Shown in pieces: positions 12,689 to 24,315 of a stretch of DNA of 64,000 nucleotides. A program made the translations under genes and the position numbers. Within the stretch, counting starts at the first letter, position 1. Every line of letters begins with the position of its first letter. This DNA is from Buddleja alternifolia. Lineage: Eukaryota; Streptophyta; Magnoliopsida; Lamiales; Scrophulariaceae. The stretch spans positions 49,278,195-49,342,194 of the forward strand of contig CM033394.1 in the NCBI GenBank assembly GCA_019426215.1. Direction: 5' to 3'. Below the pieces are notes generated by a model. The model was given only the letters and a program-made list of their open reading frames with translations, made no database searches and had not been told where the DNA came from.

Positions 12689-15600
12689 TCACGGTTGAGA
12701 AGAAGTTGCTGCACCAGACCCTGTGCTTTCAAGCTCAGCCTGCCACATTTATACGATCAATAAAATGGAATTAAGAAAACCACAAGGCATGAAATTTGAT
12801 TCACTATGAAGCCATAATTTACCAAGTGATACTTGGGGAGTCCCGTGATTTCAGGACCCAATGCAATAACAATTTTTTGTGTGAAGTGGACCCCGCTATG
12901 TGGTTCCTGACACATTAATGATGGTTGTGATTGTTGAGTATTAATTAATTACCTTAGCTTGACGATACTTTTGAAGAATACGATGATATTGCTGGCGTGC
13001 ATCTGGACAATCAACCATAGATAACACTCTAGATACAGCTTCGTCAATAGCTGCATCCACCTTCTGCTTTCTGAACACTTTAAGGATGTCTTCATCTTCA
13101 CTTTCATCAATGGCTTCCAACTCATGTCGAAATCCTCGTAAGCCAACACCACGTCTGCGCCACCTCAGCACAACTTTCTCCAGTATACTAACTGCCCAGC
13201 AAACTTTATAGTACTTCCTAACTTGATATCCCCTCACATGAGCCTTCAATCACAAGAACAAAGAGAGAAGCCTCAACTTCTAGCTCAATTGGTTTATTAA
13301 TAATGAGAATGATTCCAGTTTTGTATCTAATTATATCTTAAGCTATTCTGAGAAAAAATCAATATTGTGTAATAGTATTTTCCAGAAGTCAAAAAGACAT
13401 TCTACAGGCAAAAAGTTAATGTATCAGAGGTCTAATTATACACGTACATCTGCCCATGTAAGTTACATTAAGAAAATTTGTACCAGAGGTCTAATTATTA
13501 CAAAATAACCTTTTCATCTATAATCTTATGTATTAAACTTATGTCCATAATAGACGTTCATCGGTTTCTACCTTAAGATTCCTTGATGAAACCAACAACC
13601 TGACCCTTATTATATTAGTCTAATACTACTTTATCCTTTTCCATACATGAACATGTTGATGATTCTTCTAGTAACAATCCTGGACTCAGAAGGCGCTTTT
13701 TATGAGGAAAGAACAAGGGCAGATCAGCGAAAAGGGTTCCAGTTGATCAGTGATGCTATAATCACTGTGTTTATAGAAATGTATTCTTCTATCAGTCCAA
13801 AGCTGAACAACTAATACTTCTTGCGTGATAGCAGTAAAAGATTAAACGAAATTACTTAGGAAGACGTTACGCACCTGTATCTTCACAACTTTTTGGCGTA
13901 ATGAGAGGAAGGCTCTCCTACCCTTCCAGCCTCTATAATTCTTCTGAATAGACAAAGCAGCTGAATTATAGTCACGTCCATTGCGAAATGCCAACTTTGA
14001 TATATCATGTGCTAACGTACAAAAGTCATCTCCACTAGCACCAGAAATGGCTGCTGCAGCTTCTCTCTGCTGCCTCTTCCTGAATGAATGAGCACGAAAA
14101 GCTGACTGTATGCGCGCAGCAGCCTGAGTGGCATTTCTGACTGCAGTCAAAGTATGTTCAAGAGAAATCTCATCCCCGTTTCTAGAGGTACTTTGATTTG
14201 AAAAACTATTTATAGTTCTTTCTGCTTCTACCGCTGCATATCCTTTAGATAGCTCACTTTCTTTCAATGTGAGGGATGAAAGATGACTAGTTAGTGCAAC
14301 TTCTGAAAGATAACCTGCAAGTCCCCTATGGCCACAGGTAGCAGCAATTGATGCTGATGTTTTACCAGTAGGGTCCTGCGAATTAGGATCTGTAACTGCT
14401 CCAGCTGATGCGCCTGATGCTACAAGAGCAGCAACCATCTTTTCCCTGTCAAATAAATATTACACTCCAAGATTCATTTTTCCATCACAAAAAAAATTAT
14501 TTTAAATAAAAAATTTGAAAAACGAGTACAGTTATATTGGATTCCTGGGTGGACCAGGTCAGATAGGGCCTGTCCACGCAAAACAATTGGTTTAGAAGAA
14601 ATTTATTGGAAAAAAACAAAGTAAGCATACCTCCCAAATCGTGCGGCCCAATGAAGTGCAGTCCATCCATTCATATCACGGAAATTAATGCTTACTCCCG
14701 CATTTAGGATTGGTTGCAATGCCCATTCAAATCCTAATCCAGAAACCATGTGTATGATACCTTGTTCTTTCTTTGATAAAGGACAGCCTTTGTGGTTACT
14801 CCCTTGTAACTTAGATGAAAGCCACACTTCAAGCTTGTCCTTTAGAAGTTCTTGCAGAAGCCAATCGATTGTTTTTGATGATGATGAAGTGCCATCTGAA
14901 AGTGCATCAATAATTTGGCTCCACGAGTCCTCAGCCGTTCTTGATTTGTTCAACAAATCAACTCCTGATTCAGGGCCATCTCCTTTTGGCAACATATCAG
15001 AGAGTAGTATTTGTATAAATTTGACAAGTAACAAGAGTTCTTCTGAACTTTTTCCACCCTCCGTTTCAGATGGATTACTGTGATTAGAAACACCAGGTTT
15101 ATCACGATATTCAAACTCCCTGACTTCACTGCAAGACTCTCTGTTTCCAGAAGTAATGCAAAGAGTGACTTTTCCCTTCAAGTGGGGTGGAGCATGGCAG
15201 CGGATGACACCTTCCTGGATAATCTCAACTGGAACTTCGGTGTCACCAAACATACAAGCCCACGAACAATTTGATGGATCACAGAGAAAAGACCCAATAA
15301 TGATGATCTAAAAAGTAGAATTTCAACATTCAATTGCTAGTCAATAAGAAATCTGAAGAGACTACTTATGGTTCTCCCCACGAAAAATGTTTGTTGACAT
15401 GAGTTGTTAATCCTATCGATGTTTATTGGACATTATTCGATATATAGAGTAGCATGAATAAGTTATTAAGTATATCCCCTGTTTACAGATAAATTCATTA
15501 ACATAAGATGGGGTTGGTATCAGTTACTAAATCTCAGTCTCAAGTAAAAATACAATCAGTTTCTCTTCTTTTACAATTGATCCATAATAAGGTCATGATA

Positions 15601-18600
15601 TGACCAGAAAAAGTTATTGGCTGCTTGTTTTTGCTGGGTAAAATGCAAGTTACATTAATACTCCTTTAACTCTTCCACGCTGGTAGGATTATACATATGA
15701 AATTAGCAATAGTTTCTACTAAATATAATTTTTATGATATATACCTTTGCACCGTCAGAGGTATAACACCAATCAGGAGATATCTCTCGGATTGTAAACT
15801 TCTGCTTTTGGGAAATGGTCAAATTTATACTGTTTTCATCAGCAATTCTCAACTCATCTTGGTCAAATAATGATGAATAACAGTCTGGAGTGTTCCCATA
15901 AGTATGTGGCACAGGAGAATATGCAGGATTTGTGATGGAATCTATTTCTTGGAGAATCATCAAAGAAGCTGAAAGAATAAGAGGGTTGTCAGAGTGTGTG
16001 CAAAATTAAAGATTCTATAACTTGTAAATGAAGAGTACTCCACCAGAGAATCTTACACTTTTGTGCATCCTGCTCACCAAATTGTGCTTGAGACTCAAGA
16101 TTTGGCGAAATCTTGGAGCTATCCAGCATCTCATTCCAAATGTCAACTTCGACCTCAGGAAGTTGATAATGTTGTTGAACCCCATCATCTGAAAGTCGTG
16201 TTCCGTTATAAAGCCTCTTGGTTCTACTCTTTTATATAACACCAAGAATTATTTTACTGAAAAAGGAGAAAAGAAATTACTGATAAACTGAATATACCTA
16301 AATGTTGTGAATGAAGATTTTCTGGATCATTTGGTGTAGGACCAGAGAAGTCGTAATCGCGTAGCATATCTTCTAAAGCATTCGAATCCTCATTCTCAAT
16401 GTAGATTGTATTAGTTTCTTTATCCTCTTGATCATTCAAACTCAATTGCTGCTCAATTCTTCGCAATTCCTGTCTTAAATCATGCACTGATGCGTTATTG
16501 GTGACTTCAGTAGAGCTAATCTCCACAGAGCTAGGACTTGATTCATTATTGTACAAATCATAAGATTCACCAATGAGAAAAGAAGAATCTGGCCGATGAG
16601 TTGCAAGAGAGTTAGGAGTAGGGGTGAAGGTATGAGAAGGTAATGGCGAGAACTGAGATGCTGATATGTCATTCTGCCTTCCCTGCAACACACGAACAAA
16701 TTGGATTAATCTTGTAACCTTCTGAAATGACAAATCCCCCGAAACGATTTACTCGTGAACTCAGAGAATAACAACAAACTGACAAAGGGAGAAAGAATTG
16801 TGTTCATTTGCATAAACTGATCAAGAGTGGGAGTTTAAATTGGTCCAGGACAACTTGAGGTAAAAATCTACTTTTCTAAAATATCAATTGAACAATTTTT
16901 TCCAATATGAATGACAACTAATTTTAGTTCAATCAGGGAAGACATTGCTGCCACTAGTCCGAGCCTTCAATAAATGATAAGCAGTAGAATGTATAACGAC
17001 ATACGCAAAATGGACAGTTAAAGTGATTGGCCTTTGAATGATGAAAAATTGTCAGAATAACCATACATGATCTTTTAGGCAATAGATCTGCTTTGCTCAT
17101 GATAAGACTCAAGAAGACTCACCTCTGAAATATCTCTGTAGTGAACAAGAACAATGTGCCCGCAAGCCCTGGTATAACCAAAAAATTGTTTTAAAAGAAA
17201 GAGATGGTTTTTTTTTGGGGGGGGGGGGAGTAAGATAAAATAACAGTCAAGACAATGTTAGCCCATACTCTATCTTGAAATAATTAAGAGGCGGGAAGCC
17301 AACAGACATCCACTTTCACAACTATGTTCTTTTAAGCACTGAAAACAATCTAATCATATAGGCACAGTGGCATTATTTATCTAAATTAATTCTTGAACCA
17401 AGAGCTATATGTGGTAACTAGAAAAATCATATAAATGGGTAAACTTACGGATCCAACATCCAGTAGCTGCGCCTTTGAAAGTTAGAGTTCTCTTCCCCAT
17501 GGGCATAATAACAATTTAGGGCTTCAACGTTTCCAACCTAGTAATAAGAAGATTGTCAGGCAACATCATATCAACTAGCATCCTACTCCATTGGTTAACC
17601 AGGTCTCATTGCATAATACGTACTGGAATATGGCATGATAAACAGCAAAACTTGAGAAGCTTATCTTCACAACATCAGGCGAGATACCTTTCCCTTGGCT
17701 ATTACTAATGATTATTCTATGTATATCTCAAACAGTAAGCCCACATCATATTTTTCATTCATGCACATTACTCTCCAAAGATTGCTGTATAGATGGTGTT
17801 AACAATTCATGTATGGTACTTCTAGACATTAATTAAATGTTTATAAACTTGTGTCCTGGCAGACCAGAAATACTTAAAGCCAGATCTACATTTTTCTTTA
17901 TAATTAGAATATCTGGATTAAAATCTTCCTAAATCATCATAAAACAGAAATAGTTTCAAGTGGAGGAGATCTTTCACCAAGTGATGATGGAAGAAATGCG
18001 AAGGAAGAACACGAAAAAGAAAAAGGAAAAGGAAAAGGAAAAGGAAAAGGAAAGCCTGAATTAACACCAAATTGAGGATACCACCAACAACCTTAAGCCG
18101 TTCATGTGCTTCAGCAATAGTTTTCTGACCCTTCCTTCTACGCCACTTATGACCATCTTTGCGGAAATATTTTAATACTCTCTTGTTGAATAGATAAATC
18201 GATCCACCTGTTCAATTAATGATTTGGTGAGATGGAACCAACATTCTATTCATGACATCCCTGAACATGAGAGATTGAGACCCCAATAAAGGAAAGATAA
18301 AAAAGAAAATATTACTAGTCGGTTTTTGAGGGATTTGGTGGGTGAGCTGGTGCTCCTGATAATTCTGTAATATGGAAAACACTTCAACCGGTTTTAGCCA
18401 CCGAGTTTGAGCTTCCCGAGCCAGGTGATCGATGTCATATCCTGAAATTCAGAAAATTATATATGCATAGCTTAACATAACCAGTTCTCCATGAGAGGAC
18501 ACAGCATGCTGGAAAAAAACTTAGAGTGAAATTATCTGTTCTACGAACATGAACTACTTCTTCATGTTAATTTCCTTTTTTTCCTTTCGAAAAACGTAAC

Positions 18601-19206
18601 GACATCCAATACATCTATAGGAGTTTATACTCCTTTTGCTCAAACAGAAAAGGCGACGAAAACTGGTTTTCAATGGTAACGACCTTTCTTTTTCATTTTC
18701 CCTCTAGTAAATCATGGATTCGTGCAGTAATTTCTACAAAACCATGAATTGGGAAAAGCTAGCAATACATCCCCTTATGACACAAATAAAGATCAGGTCA
18801 GTCATACTACCTCATAAAAGTGTTATTCTTTGGATACTCAGCAGCCGCAAATGGCCAAAAGTTGTGAACTCATTTAAAGCTCGATATATATATATATATA
18901 TATATATATAACTTCCACAACTGATCAGTATGGTGTTTTATTGTTTGACATAAATCATACTGCTGCTATGCTAACCACTGGAATCATAATGGGTCAAATA
19001 AGGGGGACCTATTAAAGACGAGCACACAAAATTTCAGATGTTTTTCTCATTAAAAAATGCACGTAATTCAACAACAACAAAAAAAAAAACTGAAAAAATC
19101 TTACACACAAGTTTGCTTCAAATAACGCTTGAATCAGGAATTGAAGTCTAAAAAGCTCAAAAAAAGACAAGGATGAATATCATATCATGTCACCTGATTG
19201 CTGCAT
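12689..19206 (-). CDS. CAMTA4: Calmodulin-binding transcription activator, CAMTA4-like
   Basis: A nuclear Ca2+/calmodulin-responsive transcription factor that binds CGCG-type boxes. Twelve coding exons on the minus strand keep frame: 19206-19194, 18441-18316, 18207-18092, 17537-17449, 17168-17123, 16682-16298, 16188-16057, 15968-15745, 15307-14631, 14445-13875, 13243-12953, 12739-12689. They give 906 aa; Arabidopsis CAMTA4 is about 1016. Domains are a CG-1 DNA-binding domain (about 8-130, with FNKRVLKYFRKDGHKWRRKK), an acidic linker, a TIG domain (about 360-450), ankyrin repeats (about 560-680, GWTALHWAARFG), IQ motifs (IQSAFRAHSFRKR, IQKNYRGWKGRR, IQAHVRGYQVRK) and a calmodulin-binding helix before VLRWRRRGVGLRGF. 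The first coding exon is only 13 nt (MQQS plus one base). The central linker is shorter than in Arabidopsis. At the end of CG-1, where relatives have AYEH, this copy reads ACGH. Confidence 0.93.
18020..18054. repeat. AAAAGG-type purine microsatellite
   Basis: About seven copies of a GGAAAA-type unit in the third intron of the CAMTA4-like gene. It is a simple-sequence repeat and probably length-polymorphic. Confidence 0.9.
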
Positions 19207-20136
19207 CATAATAATAATAGTAGAATAGTACTCCGCAGCAGCGAGAAACTGCGAACCGCACGAATTGTAGGGAGAGTGTTTGAGCACATAATAAAGAGGC
19301 TAATGGAGACATACGACGTCGGGTGGTCAAAAAGTGAACAGACAAACTTTCAGAGAGAGAATTTTAATGAAGTCGTGCAAAATGAGCTGCAAAAACAGAA
19401 AGAGAAACATACACGAACCCGACCCGGAATAGTGGAGTATGAAATTTAATCATCATTTAATAAATTAGACCAATTATTATGATGGTTGACGTCGGTCGTA
19501 TTCTATTTTTATTCTATTCTATTCTATTCTATGTGCCACTCCATTCTAACGGGTAATCTGCAAATCTAATACACATTTATTTTTAAAACACGAGATCATT
19601 TTTTATTGTAAAATAGTATTCGCATCTTGTATTGAATATTACGCTTACCCGATAAATAAATGCATGTATATAATAATAGTACAAATTTCATTTACATATA
19701 AGGATATTAGAAAAAGTATTAATTTAACTGTTAATTGGATCTATTTATGGCCAAACAAATATGTAACTATCGGATAAATAAATGAATGGCGTTGCATGAT
19801 AGAGAGATGGCAAAGAAAGTCGTGTCGTTGCATAAAATGTTTAGTTCAGTTCTTACATCCCATCCCATCCCCCTTCCTATTGTTTTGAAAATCAAATTTG
19901 GACGGGAGTCTTTCAAGTGTGAAAACGAGAATGTCTGTATAACCTTTGCACATTTTTAGTCAATGTTTCCGGCTTTTTACAATAATAAATACGATGCTTA
20001 GTACCATTACCATCTATCCCAACACAACTATGTATTGTTTAAGGCATAGTTGGGATTAATATAAAATAACCCCATGTGAGAGTTGGTGGCCCTTTTTTTT
20101 TATTATTATAATAAAGTTTAATAAAATGAAAGCAGT
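19207..20136. other. CAMTA4-like promoter and leader, then AT-rich intergenic DNA
   Basis: The first few hundred bases upstream of the CAMTA4 start codon (minus strand) should hold its leader and promoter. An ATTCT pentamer repeat lies at 19501-19531. The plus-strand open frame at 19198-19449 runs across this leader and is not supported as a gene. Confidence 0.4.
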
Positions 20137-20144
20137 GTCCACCC

Positions 20145-20585
20145 TAGGGCTGTCCAAAAAAATCGGAAATTCGGTTAACCGTCCAAACCGGACCGAAAAT
20201 CGAAAATTCGGTTCGAACCGAAAATTTCGGTTTGGTTTTCGGTTTTTTTTTTTACAGAAATTCGGTTTTCGGTTCAGTTCGGTTAACCGAAAACCGAAAT
20301 TTTTTTATTATTTAATTTTTTTATTTTTTATTTTATTTTTATATAGTATAATATAGATAAAAATTTATAAAAAGTGTGTTTTCTAATGGCAACTTATAGG
20401 AAAAAGAAAGAAAGTGACCAAATTTTTTTTATTTTTATTTTTTACATTATTTTTATTTTTTATTAATTTTTTTATTTTTTTCCGGAAATTCGGTTTAACC
20501 GAAAACCGAACCGAATCGTTCGGAATTTCGGAGAACCGAAATTTCGGTTCGATTTTAGACCGAACCGAACCGATGAACACCCCTA
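20145..20585. mobile_element. hAT-like MITE, 441 bp
   Basis: The element has 12-bp terminal inverted repeats, TAGGGCTGTCCA and (reverse strand of the right end) TAGGGGTGTTCA. It is flanked by a perfect 8-bp target duplication GTCCACCC at 20137-20144 and 20586-20593. An 8-bp duplication with CAGGG/TAGGG-like ends is the hAT signature. The inside is made of imperfect inverted copies of a CGGTT/AACCG-rich sequence around an AT-rich core. No transposase is encoded. Confidence 0.88.
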
Positions 20586-20877
20586 GTCCACCCCCAAAAT
20601 GATGAAGATTATGCCAGTTACCAAACTTTTTAATTGTGTAATGTTAACTAAAGAACGTCCTTATAAATGTTGATTATTATTTATTTTAATGTAAATTGTA
20701 CGTTCTAGTCTAGGACCATATCTTATTATGTTTTTTATTCCTTTGGAATGAAGGGGTGTTACCCTATAGACTTTAGTATGACAAATTCGAACCAATAATC
20801 ACAATTCTAGATTATTTTGTGTCTACCATAGCGAAGTTAGTCTGCACACTTGCTTTTGGAGCATATCCAAGAGCACC

Positions 20878-21071
20878 ACCAACAAGGTCCAACACAGTTG
20901 GTAGATGACTGTGTTTCTTAAGCATTTGTCCAGGGTTCGATTACTGGCGGTGTGTATGGAAAAAACTTTGTTGGGAGAGACAAAACCCACTTCGGTGATC
21001 TCTACGCCTCGAAGGGAAATAGTCTCCGGCATCCGATTGGGAGAAACCTTGGTATATACCAAAAAAAGAAA
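20878..21071 (+). mobile_element. tRNA-derived SINE, 194 bp
   Basis: The body lies between identical 15-bp direct repeats ATATCCAAGAGCACC at 20863-20877 and 21072-21086. The 5' part carries an A-box-like segment (CAGTTGGTAGATGACTG) and, about 30 bases on, a B-box-like GGTTCGATTAC, as in the internal RNA polymerase III promoter of tRNA-derived SINEs. The 3' end is A-rich (ACCAAAAAAAGAAA) just before the repeat. Long, variable-length target duplications and an A-rich tail indicate LINE-mediated retroposition. Confidence 0.85.
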
Positions 21072-21086
21072 ATATCCAAGAGCACC

Positions 21087-22700
21087 CATTCACCATTAAT
21101 ACCCTTTTTAACCAAACAATCGGCTGCTTGATTTGCTTCACGAGGGATATGGTACACATTTCACTTCCCAATTCCGATTCAAGATTCTGGGATTATCTTG
21201 TCTTATCATTTTTTTTAGACTGTAATAATAATCAGAATTGAGAGCCCACAAAGGTCTTATAACTGTAATACGGGGATCAGAATCAGAACGCTGCAGTGCC
21301 CCCACATAATAACTTATAAGACTAACAAGGTCGGCCCATTTAATTGGAGTGGCTAAGACTGCGAGGCCCACACAACTTTTTCTTCTTTTTTCTCAATTAG
21401 AGAGTCCCACACAAATTTCTGAAATTTTATGACCCGTACTTGAGAATATTTTTGAAAAGTAAAATTATTGTTTATTAATTATTTAATTTCTATTCATTGA
21501 AGTGTTGCATTGATCCTTTTCTGTATTAACAACGTTAGATATTTACAAGTCGGCATCTTACCATAAAAATTGGCCGAAAATTGGCATGTGACTAATCTAG
21601 GTCGTTTTTCAGAGTATGATTCGAAGGATGAAAGATCATAGACTGCATTCAAGATAAGAGATACCTACGTATGTACCTAACGCGAGGATCAAGTATAACG
21701 CAGTTCAGGTGTTTTTGACCGTACCAAACATACGCTTCAATCTATATATTGCGAATTTACTCAAAGTCTAGATAAGAAGTTTAGAGTCGTTTGCTCTCAA
21801 TAAAAGTTAGAGTAATTTATAGAATGAGTGTCACCCTATCTGATCATAAATGAGGATATTTATAAATGACACTGTACATGTACGAATCAAGTATAAGTAC
21901 TTGGACCCCTCAGATAACGACACACGCATAATCCAACTGAACATCATCATGGGTCGTGGGTTGGATCCAGGCCGTACGATTCGACCCACAACAAATGCAA
22001 GTATCCTCTGTTTTTAAGGACTCTTTTAGGGTTTGTGGGACTACTTTCATGATATTATGCTCAAAATAGAGCATTTCAGGGACATAATATTTTCTTATAA
22101 AAGATGGTCATTTTATTCATTGGATCATTCTCTAATAATAGATATTAAGAAAATGGGGAGCTACGAGAACGTGATCAAATCTCAGCGTGCAAGGAAACTA
22201 AATAAGAAACAAGGAAACATATTATATCATAGTTAAAAAAGTGAGCACGAAACATATAAAGGTACGAGACTACCCGTACGTATTGCTTGCTTCACAATTA
22301 TTGAATCTTTTCAGATTAGGAAAACACCTTCTTATTTGGTTAATCCAAAAATAGTAAAGAAACATTATAACAACAAATGATGATAACTCAACCTAATAGA
22401 AAAGACTTATAATTATATGATTGGAGTCTAAAAATAAAATTGGAAAAAACGTTTCTATTAATAACTAGTCCTCAAACCATTAGTTGTTTACAAGAGGATT
22501 AGCAAAATCATATACTCATATGATAACTTGAGTAGCAATTGTGAGCCATAGATAAGATTTCTATCCAAAGAGTATCCATTAACAATGTAATTTTTTTTTT
22601 AAAACGAACCAAGCGCGAGGACGACTCGATGTAATTACTTACTCAAAACCCCTTAAAGAAGCAAGATACCACGTGCATGAATGTGAAGGGTTAATTTAAT
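21087..22700. other. Unassigned intergenic DNA
   Basis: I see no gene, RNA or bounded repeat in this stretch. Open frames here are short and lack coding character. The last few hundred bases lead into the promoter of the DUF3339 gene at 22989. Confidence 0.4.
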
Positions 22701-22988
22701 TTGTAGCTAGTAACAAATAAAACACAAAAAGGGATTGGTTGGAGTATCCAAGTAACTTGATCCCACTCCCTTCCGCCCCACCACCACTCATGCATGCCCC
22801 GGCGGCCCCTTCTCTTTTTCTTCATTTTTATAGTTTATTTTCTCCTTCCAAGTACAAAATCTCAAGCACTTATATAACCCCGCCCCCTCGTCATTACATC
22901 GACTCCACAAACTTAATTATTATCATTTAATTTCGTGCATACAATTATACACACACATACGCATATATATACATATATCCCGCTGAAG

Positions 22989-23198
22989 ATGCTAGATTTG
23001 GGAGCGATGTTCGTGGCGGGGATACTCTTTGTTCTGCTATCGCCGGGAGTACTTTTCCAAATGCCGGGGCACCGGCGATGGGTGGAATTCGGGAATTTCC
23101 ATACGAGTGCCGCCGCGGTGATGGTTCACGCCTTGCTTTACTTTGCTCTTGTTTCTGTCTTTACTGTAGCAATCAGAGTCCGTTTGTACTTTGGCTAG
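22989..23198 (+). CDS. DUF3339 small membrane protein (copy 1)
   Basis: A single-exon gene of 69 codons, the usual length of the plant-specific DUF3339 family, whose function is unknown. The protein starts MLDLGAMFVAGILFVLL, then has the family core SPGVLFQMPG and VEFGNFHTS, and ends in a second hydrophobic helix. Two membrane spans flank a short basic loop. An open frame extends 18 codons further upstream (from 22935), but that part is a CACATA-repeat leader, so I choose the ATG at 22989, which aligns with the start of copy 2 at 27954. Compared with copy 2, the C-terminus is diverged (RVRLYFG rather than GVHINTG). Confidence 0.88.
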   Translation: MLDLGAMFVAGILFVLLSPGVLFQMPGHRRWVEFGNFHTSAAAVMVHALLYFALVSVFTVAIRVRLYFG

Positions 23199-23280
23199 CT
23201 ACCTACCTATAAACGCACAATCCCCATTCCACAACCTTTAATTTTTATGTCCTCCAAAGGAAAATGTGGCACTTTTTTCT

Positions 23281-23446
23281 CGGAACGGATCTTCTATCCC
23301 ACAATGGTGTCACATCATTGTGGGATTGACAAGTGTTCATTTATTTTGAATTATAATTAGCAGTTTTTTTTAAATGGACGCTTGTCAATCCCACAATGAT
23401 GTGACACTATTGTGGTACATCATTATGGGATAGAAGATCTGCTCCG
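23281..23446. mobile_element. Fold-back MITE, Mutator-like, 166 bp
   Basis: The two halves are near-perfect inverted copies, beginning CGGAACGGATCTTCTATCCC on the left and CGGAGCAGATCTTCTATCCC on the reverse strand. The element would form a long hairpin with an AT-rich loop. The flanks CTTTTTTCT (23272-23280) and CTTTTTTCC (23447-23455) match at 8 of 9 bases, a likely 9-bp target duplication. It starts 82 bases after the stop codon of DUF3339 copy 1, so it is probably in or next to its 3' untranslated region. Confidence 0.8.
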
Positions 23447-23455
23447 CTTTTTTCC

Positions 23456-24307
23456 TCCCTCTCTGATGATATCTTTCTTACTCTATTTTGATTTGCATTG
23501 AGTTATAGTATTACATGTTCTTACTGTTGATCTTAATTATTCAATTTCTCGTAGTATTATACGAGACAAAGTGTAATAACTATAGAGTCTTAATTACACT
23601 GTTGATCTTAATATTATTCAATTCCATAGACTGTACTCTGTAGTATGGATAGCTTTTAAAGAAAACACAAAAGATCTTATGCATGAGCATTTCTACTTTG
23701 ATCTTATTGGGCTTTAATTACTGTATGCTAAACGAACTTTAGGTTTTAATTAGTTTTTTATGGGCTTTTGTAAATTGTAAGCGGAGACTTAACAAAATAT
23801 TGTAGTCCAAGATACTAAAGTCAACTTTTCTCTATATATATCCACCAAAAATTTTAACAATCTTTTCTTTTTGATAAATTAACAATCTTAAGAAAGAAAA
23901 CGTAAGCTCTTAATCCTACCTAAAATAATTGATTTAGAGTTGGTAAACTCACGCCAAAAATACCCGGACACTTGGCAACTTACGCCAGGCTATTTCAATT
24001 GATTAATGCCACCAATAACACAAGCTTACAAGTAATTTGATCAACTTCACGATGATCATTCCAAAATTACTATGACTCTAAATTGTTTATTGTAAAAAAT
24101 ACTTTTTTTTTTATAATTGTTTATTGTAAAAAATACTATTGTAAAAAATACTTGTCATTTATGTATAAGACAAAATCAATGAATTAAACTATACTTACCA
24201 ATATAAAATATTAAATCAAGACTGGCTTGTGTATGATTGGACTAAATATGAGGGAATTTGATCACATAATCAGATTTGATCCAAAATGGGATTACTCATC
24301 GTATACT
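23456..24307. other. Unassigned AT-rich intergenic DNA
   Basis: No gene or clearly bounded element is visible. The 24100-24160 part contains three partial copies of TGTAAAAAATACT. Confidence 0.4.
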
Positions 24308-24315
24308 TTTAACTA

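Noticed and set aside
14688..15083. 131-codon plus-strand frame
   Set aside because: It is the reverse shadow of CAMTA4-like exon 9, whose minus-strand frame encodes the TIG and ankyrin regions.
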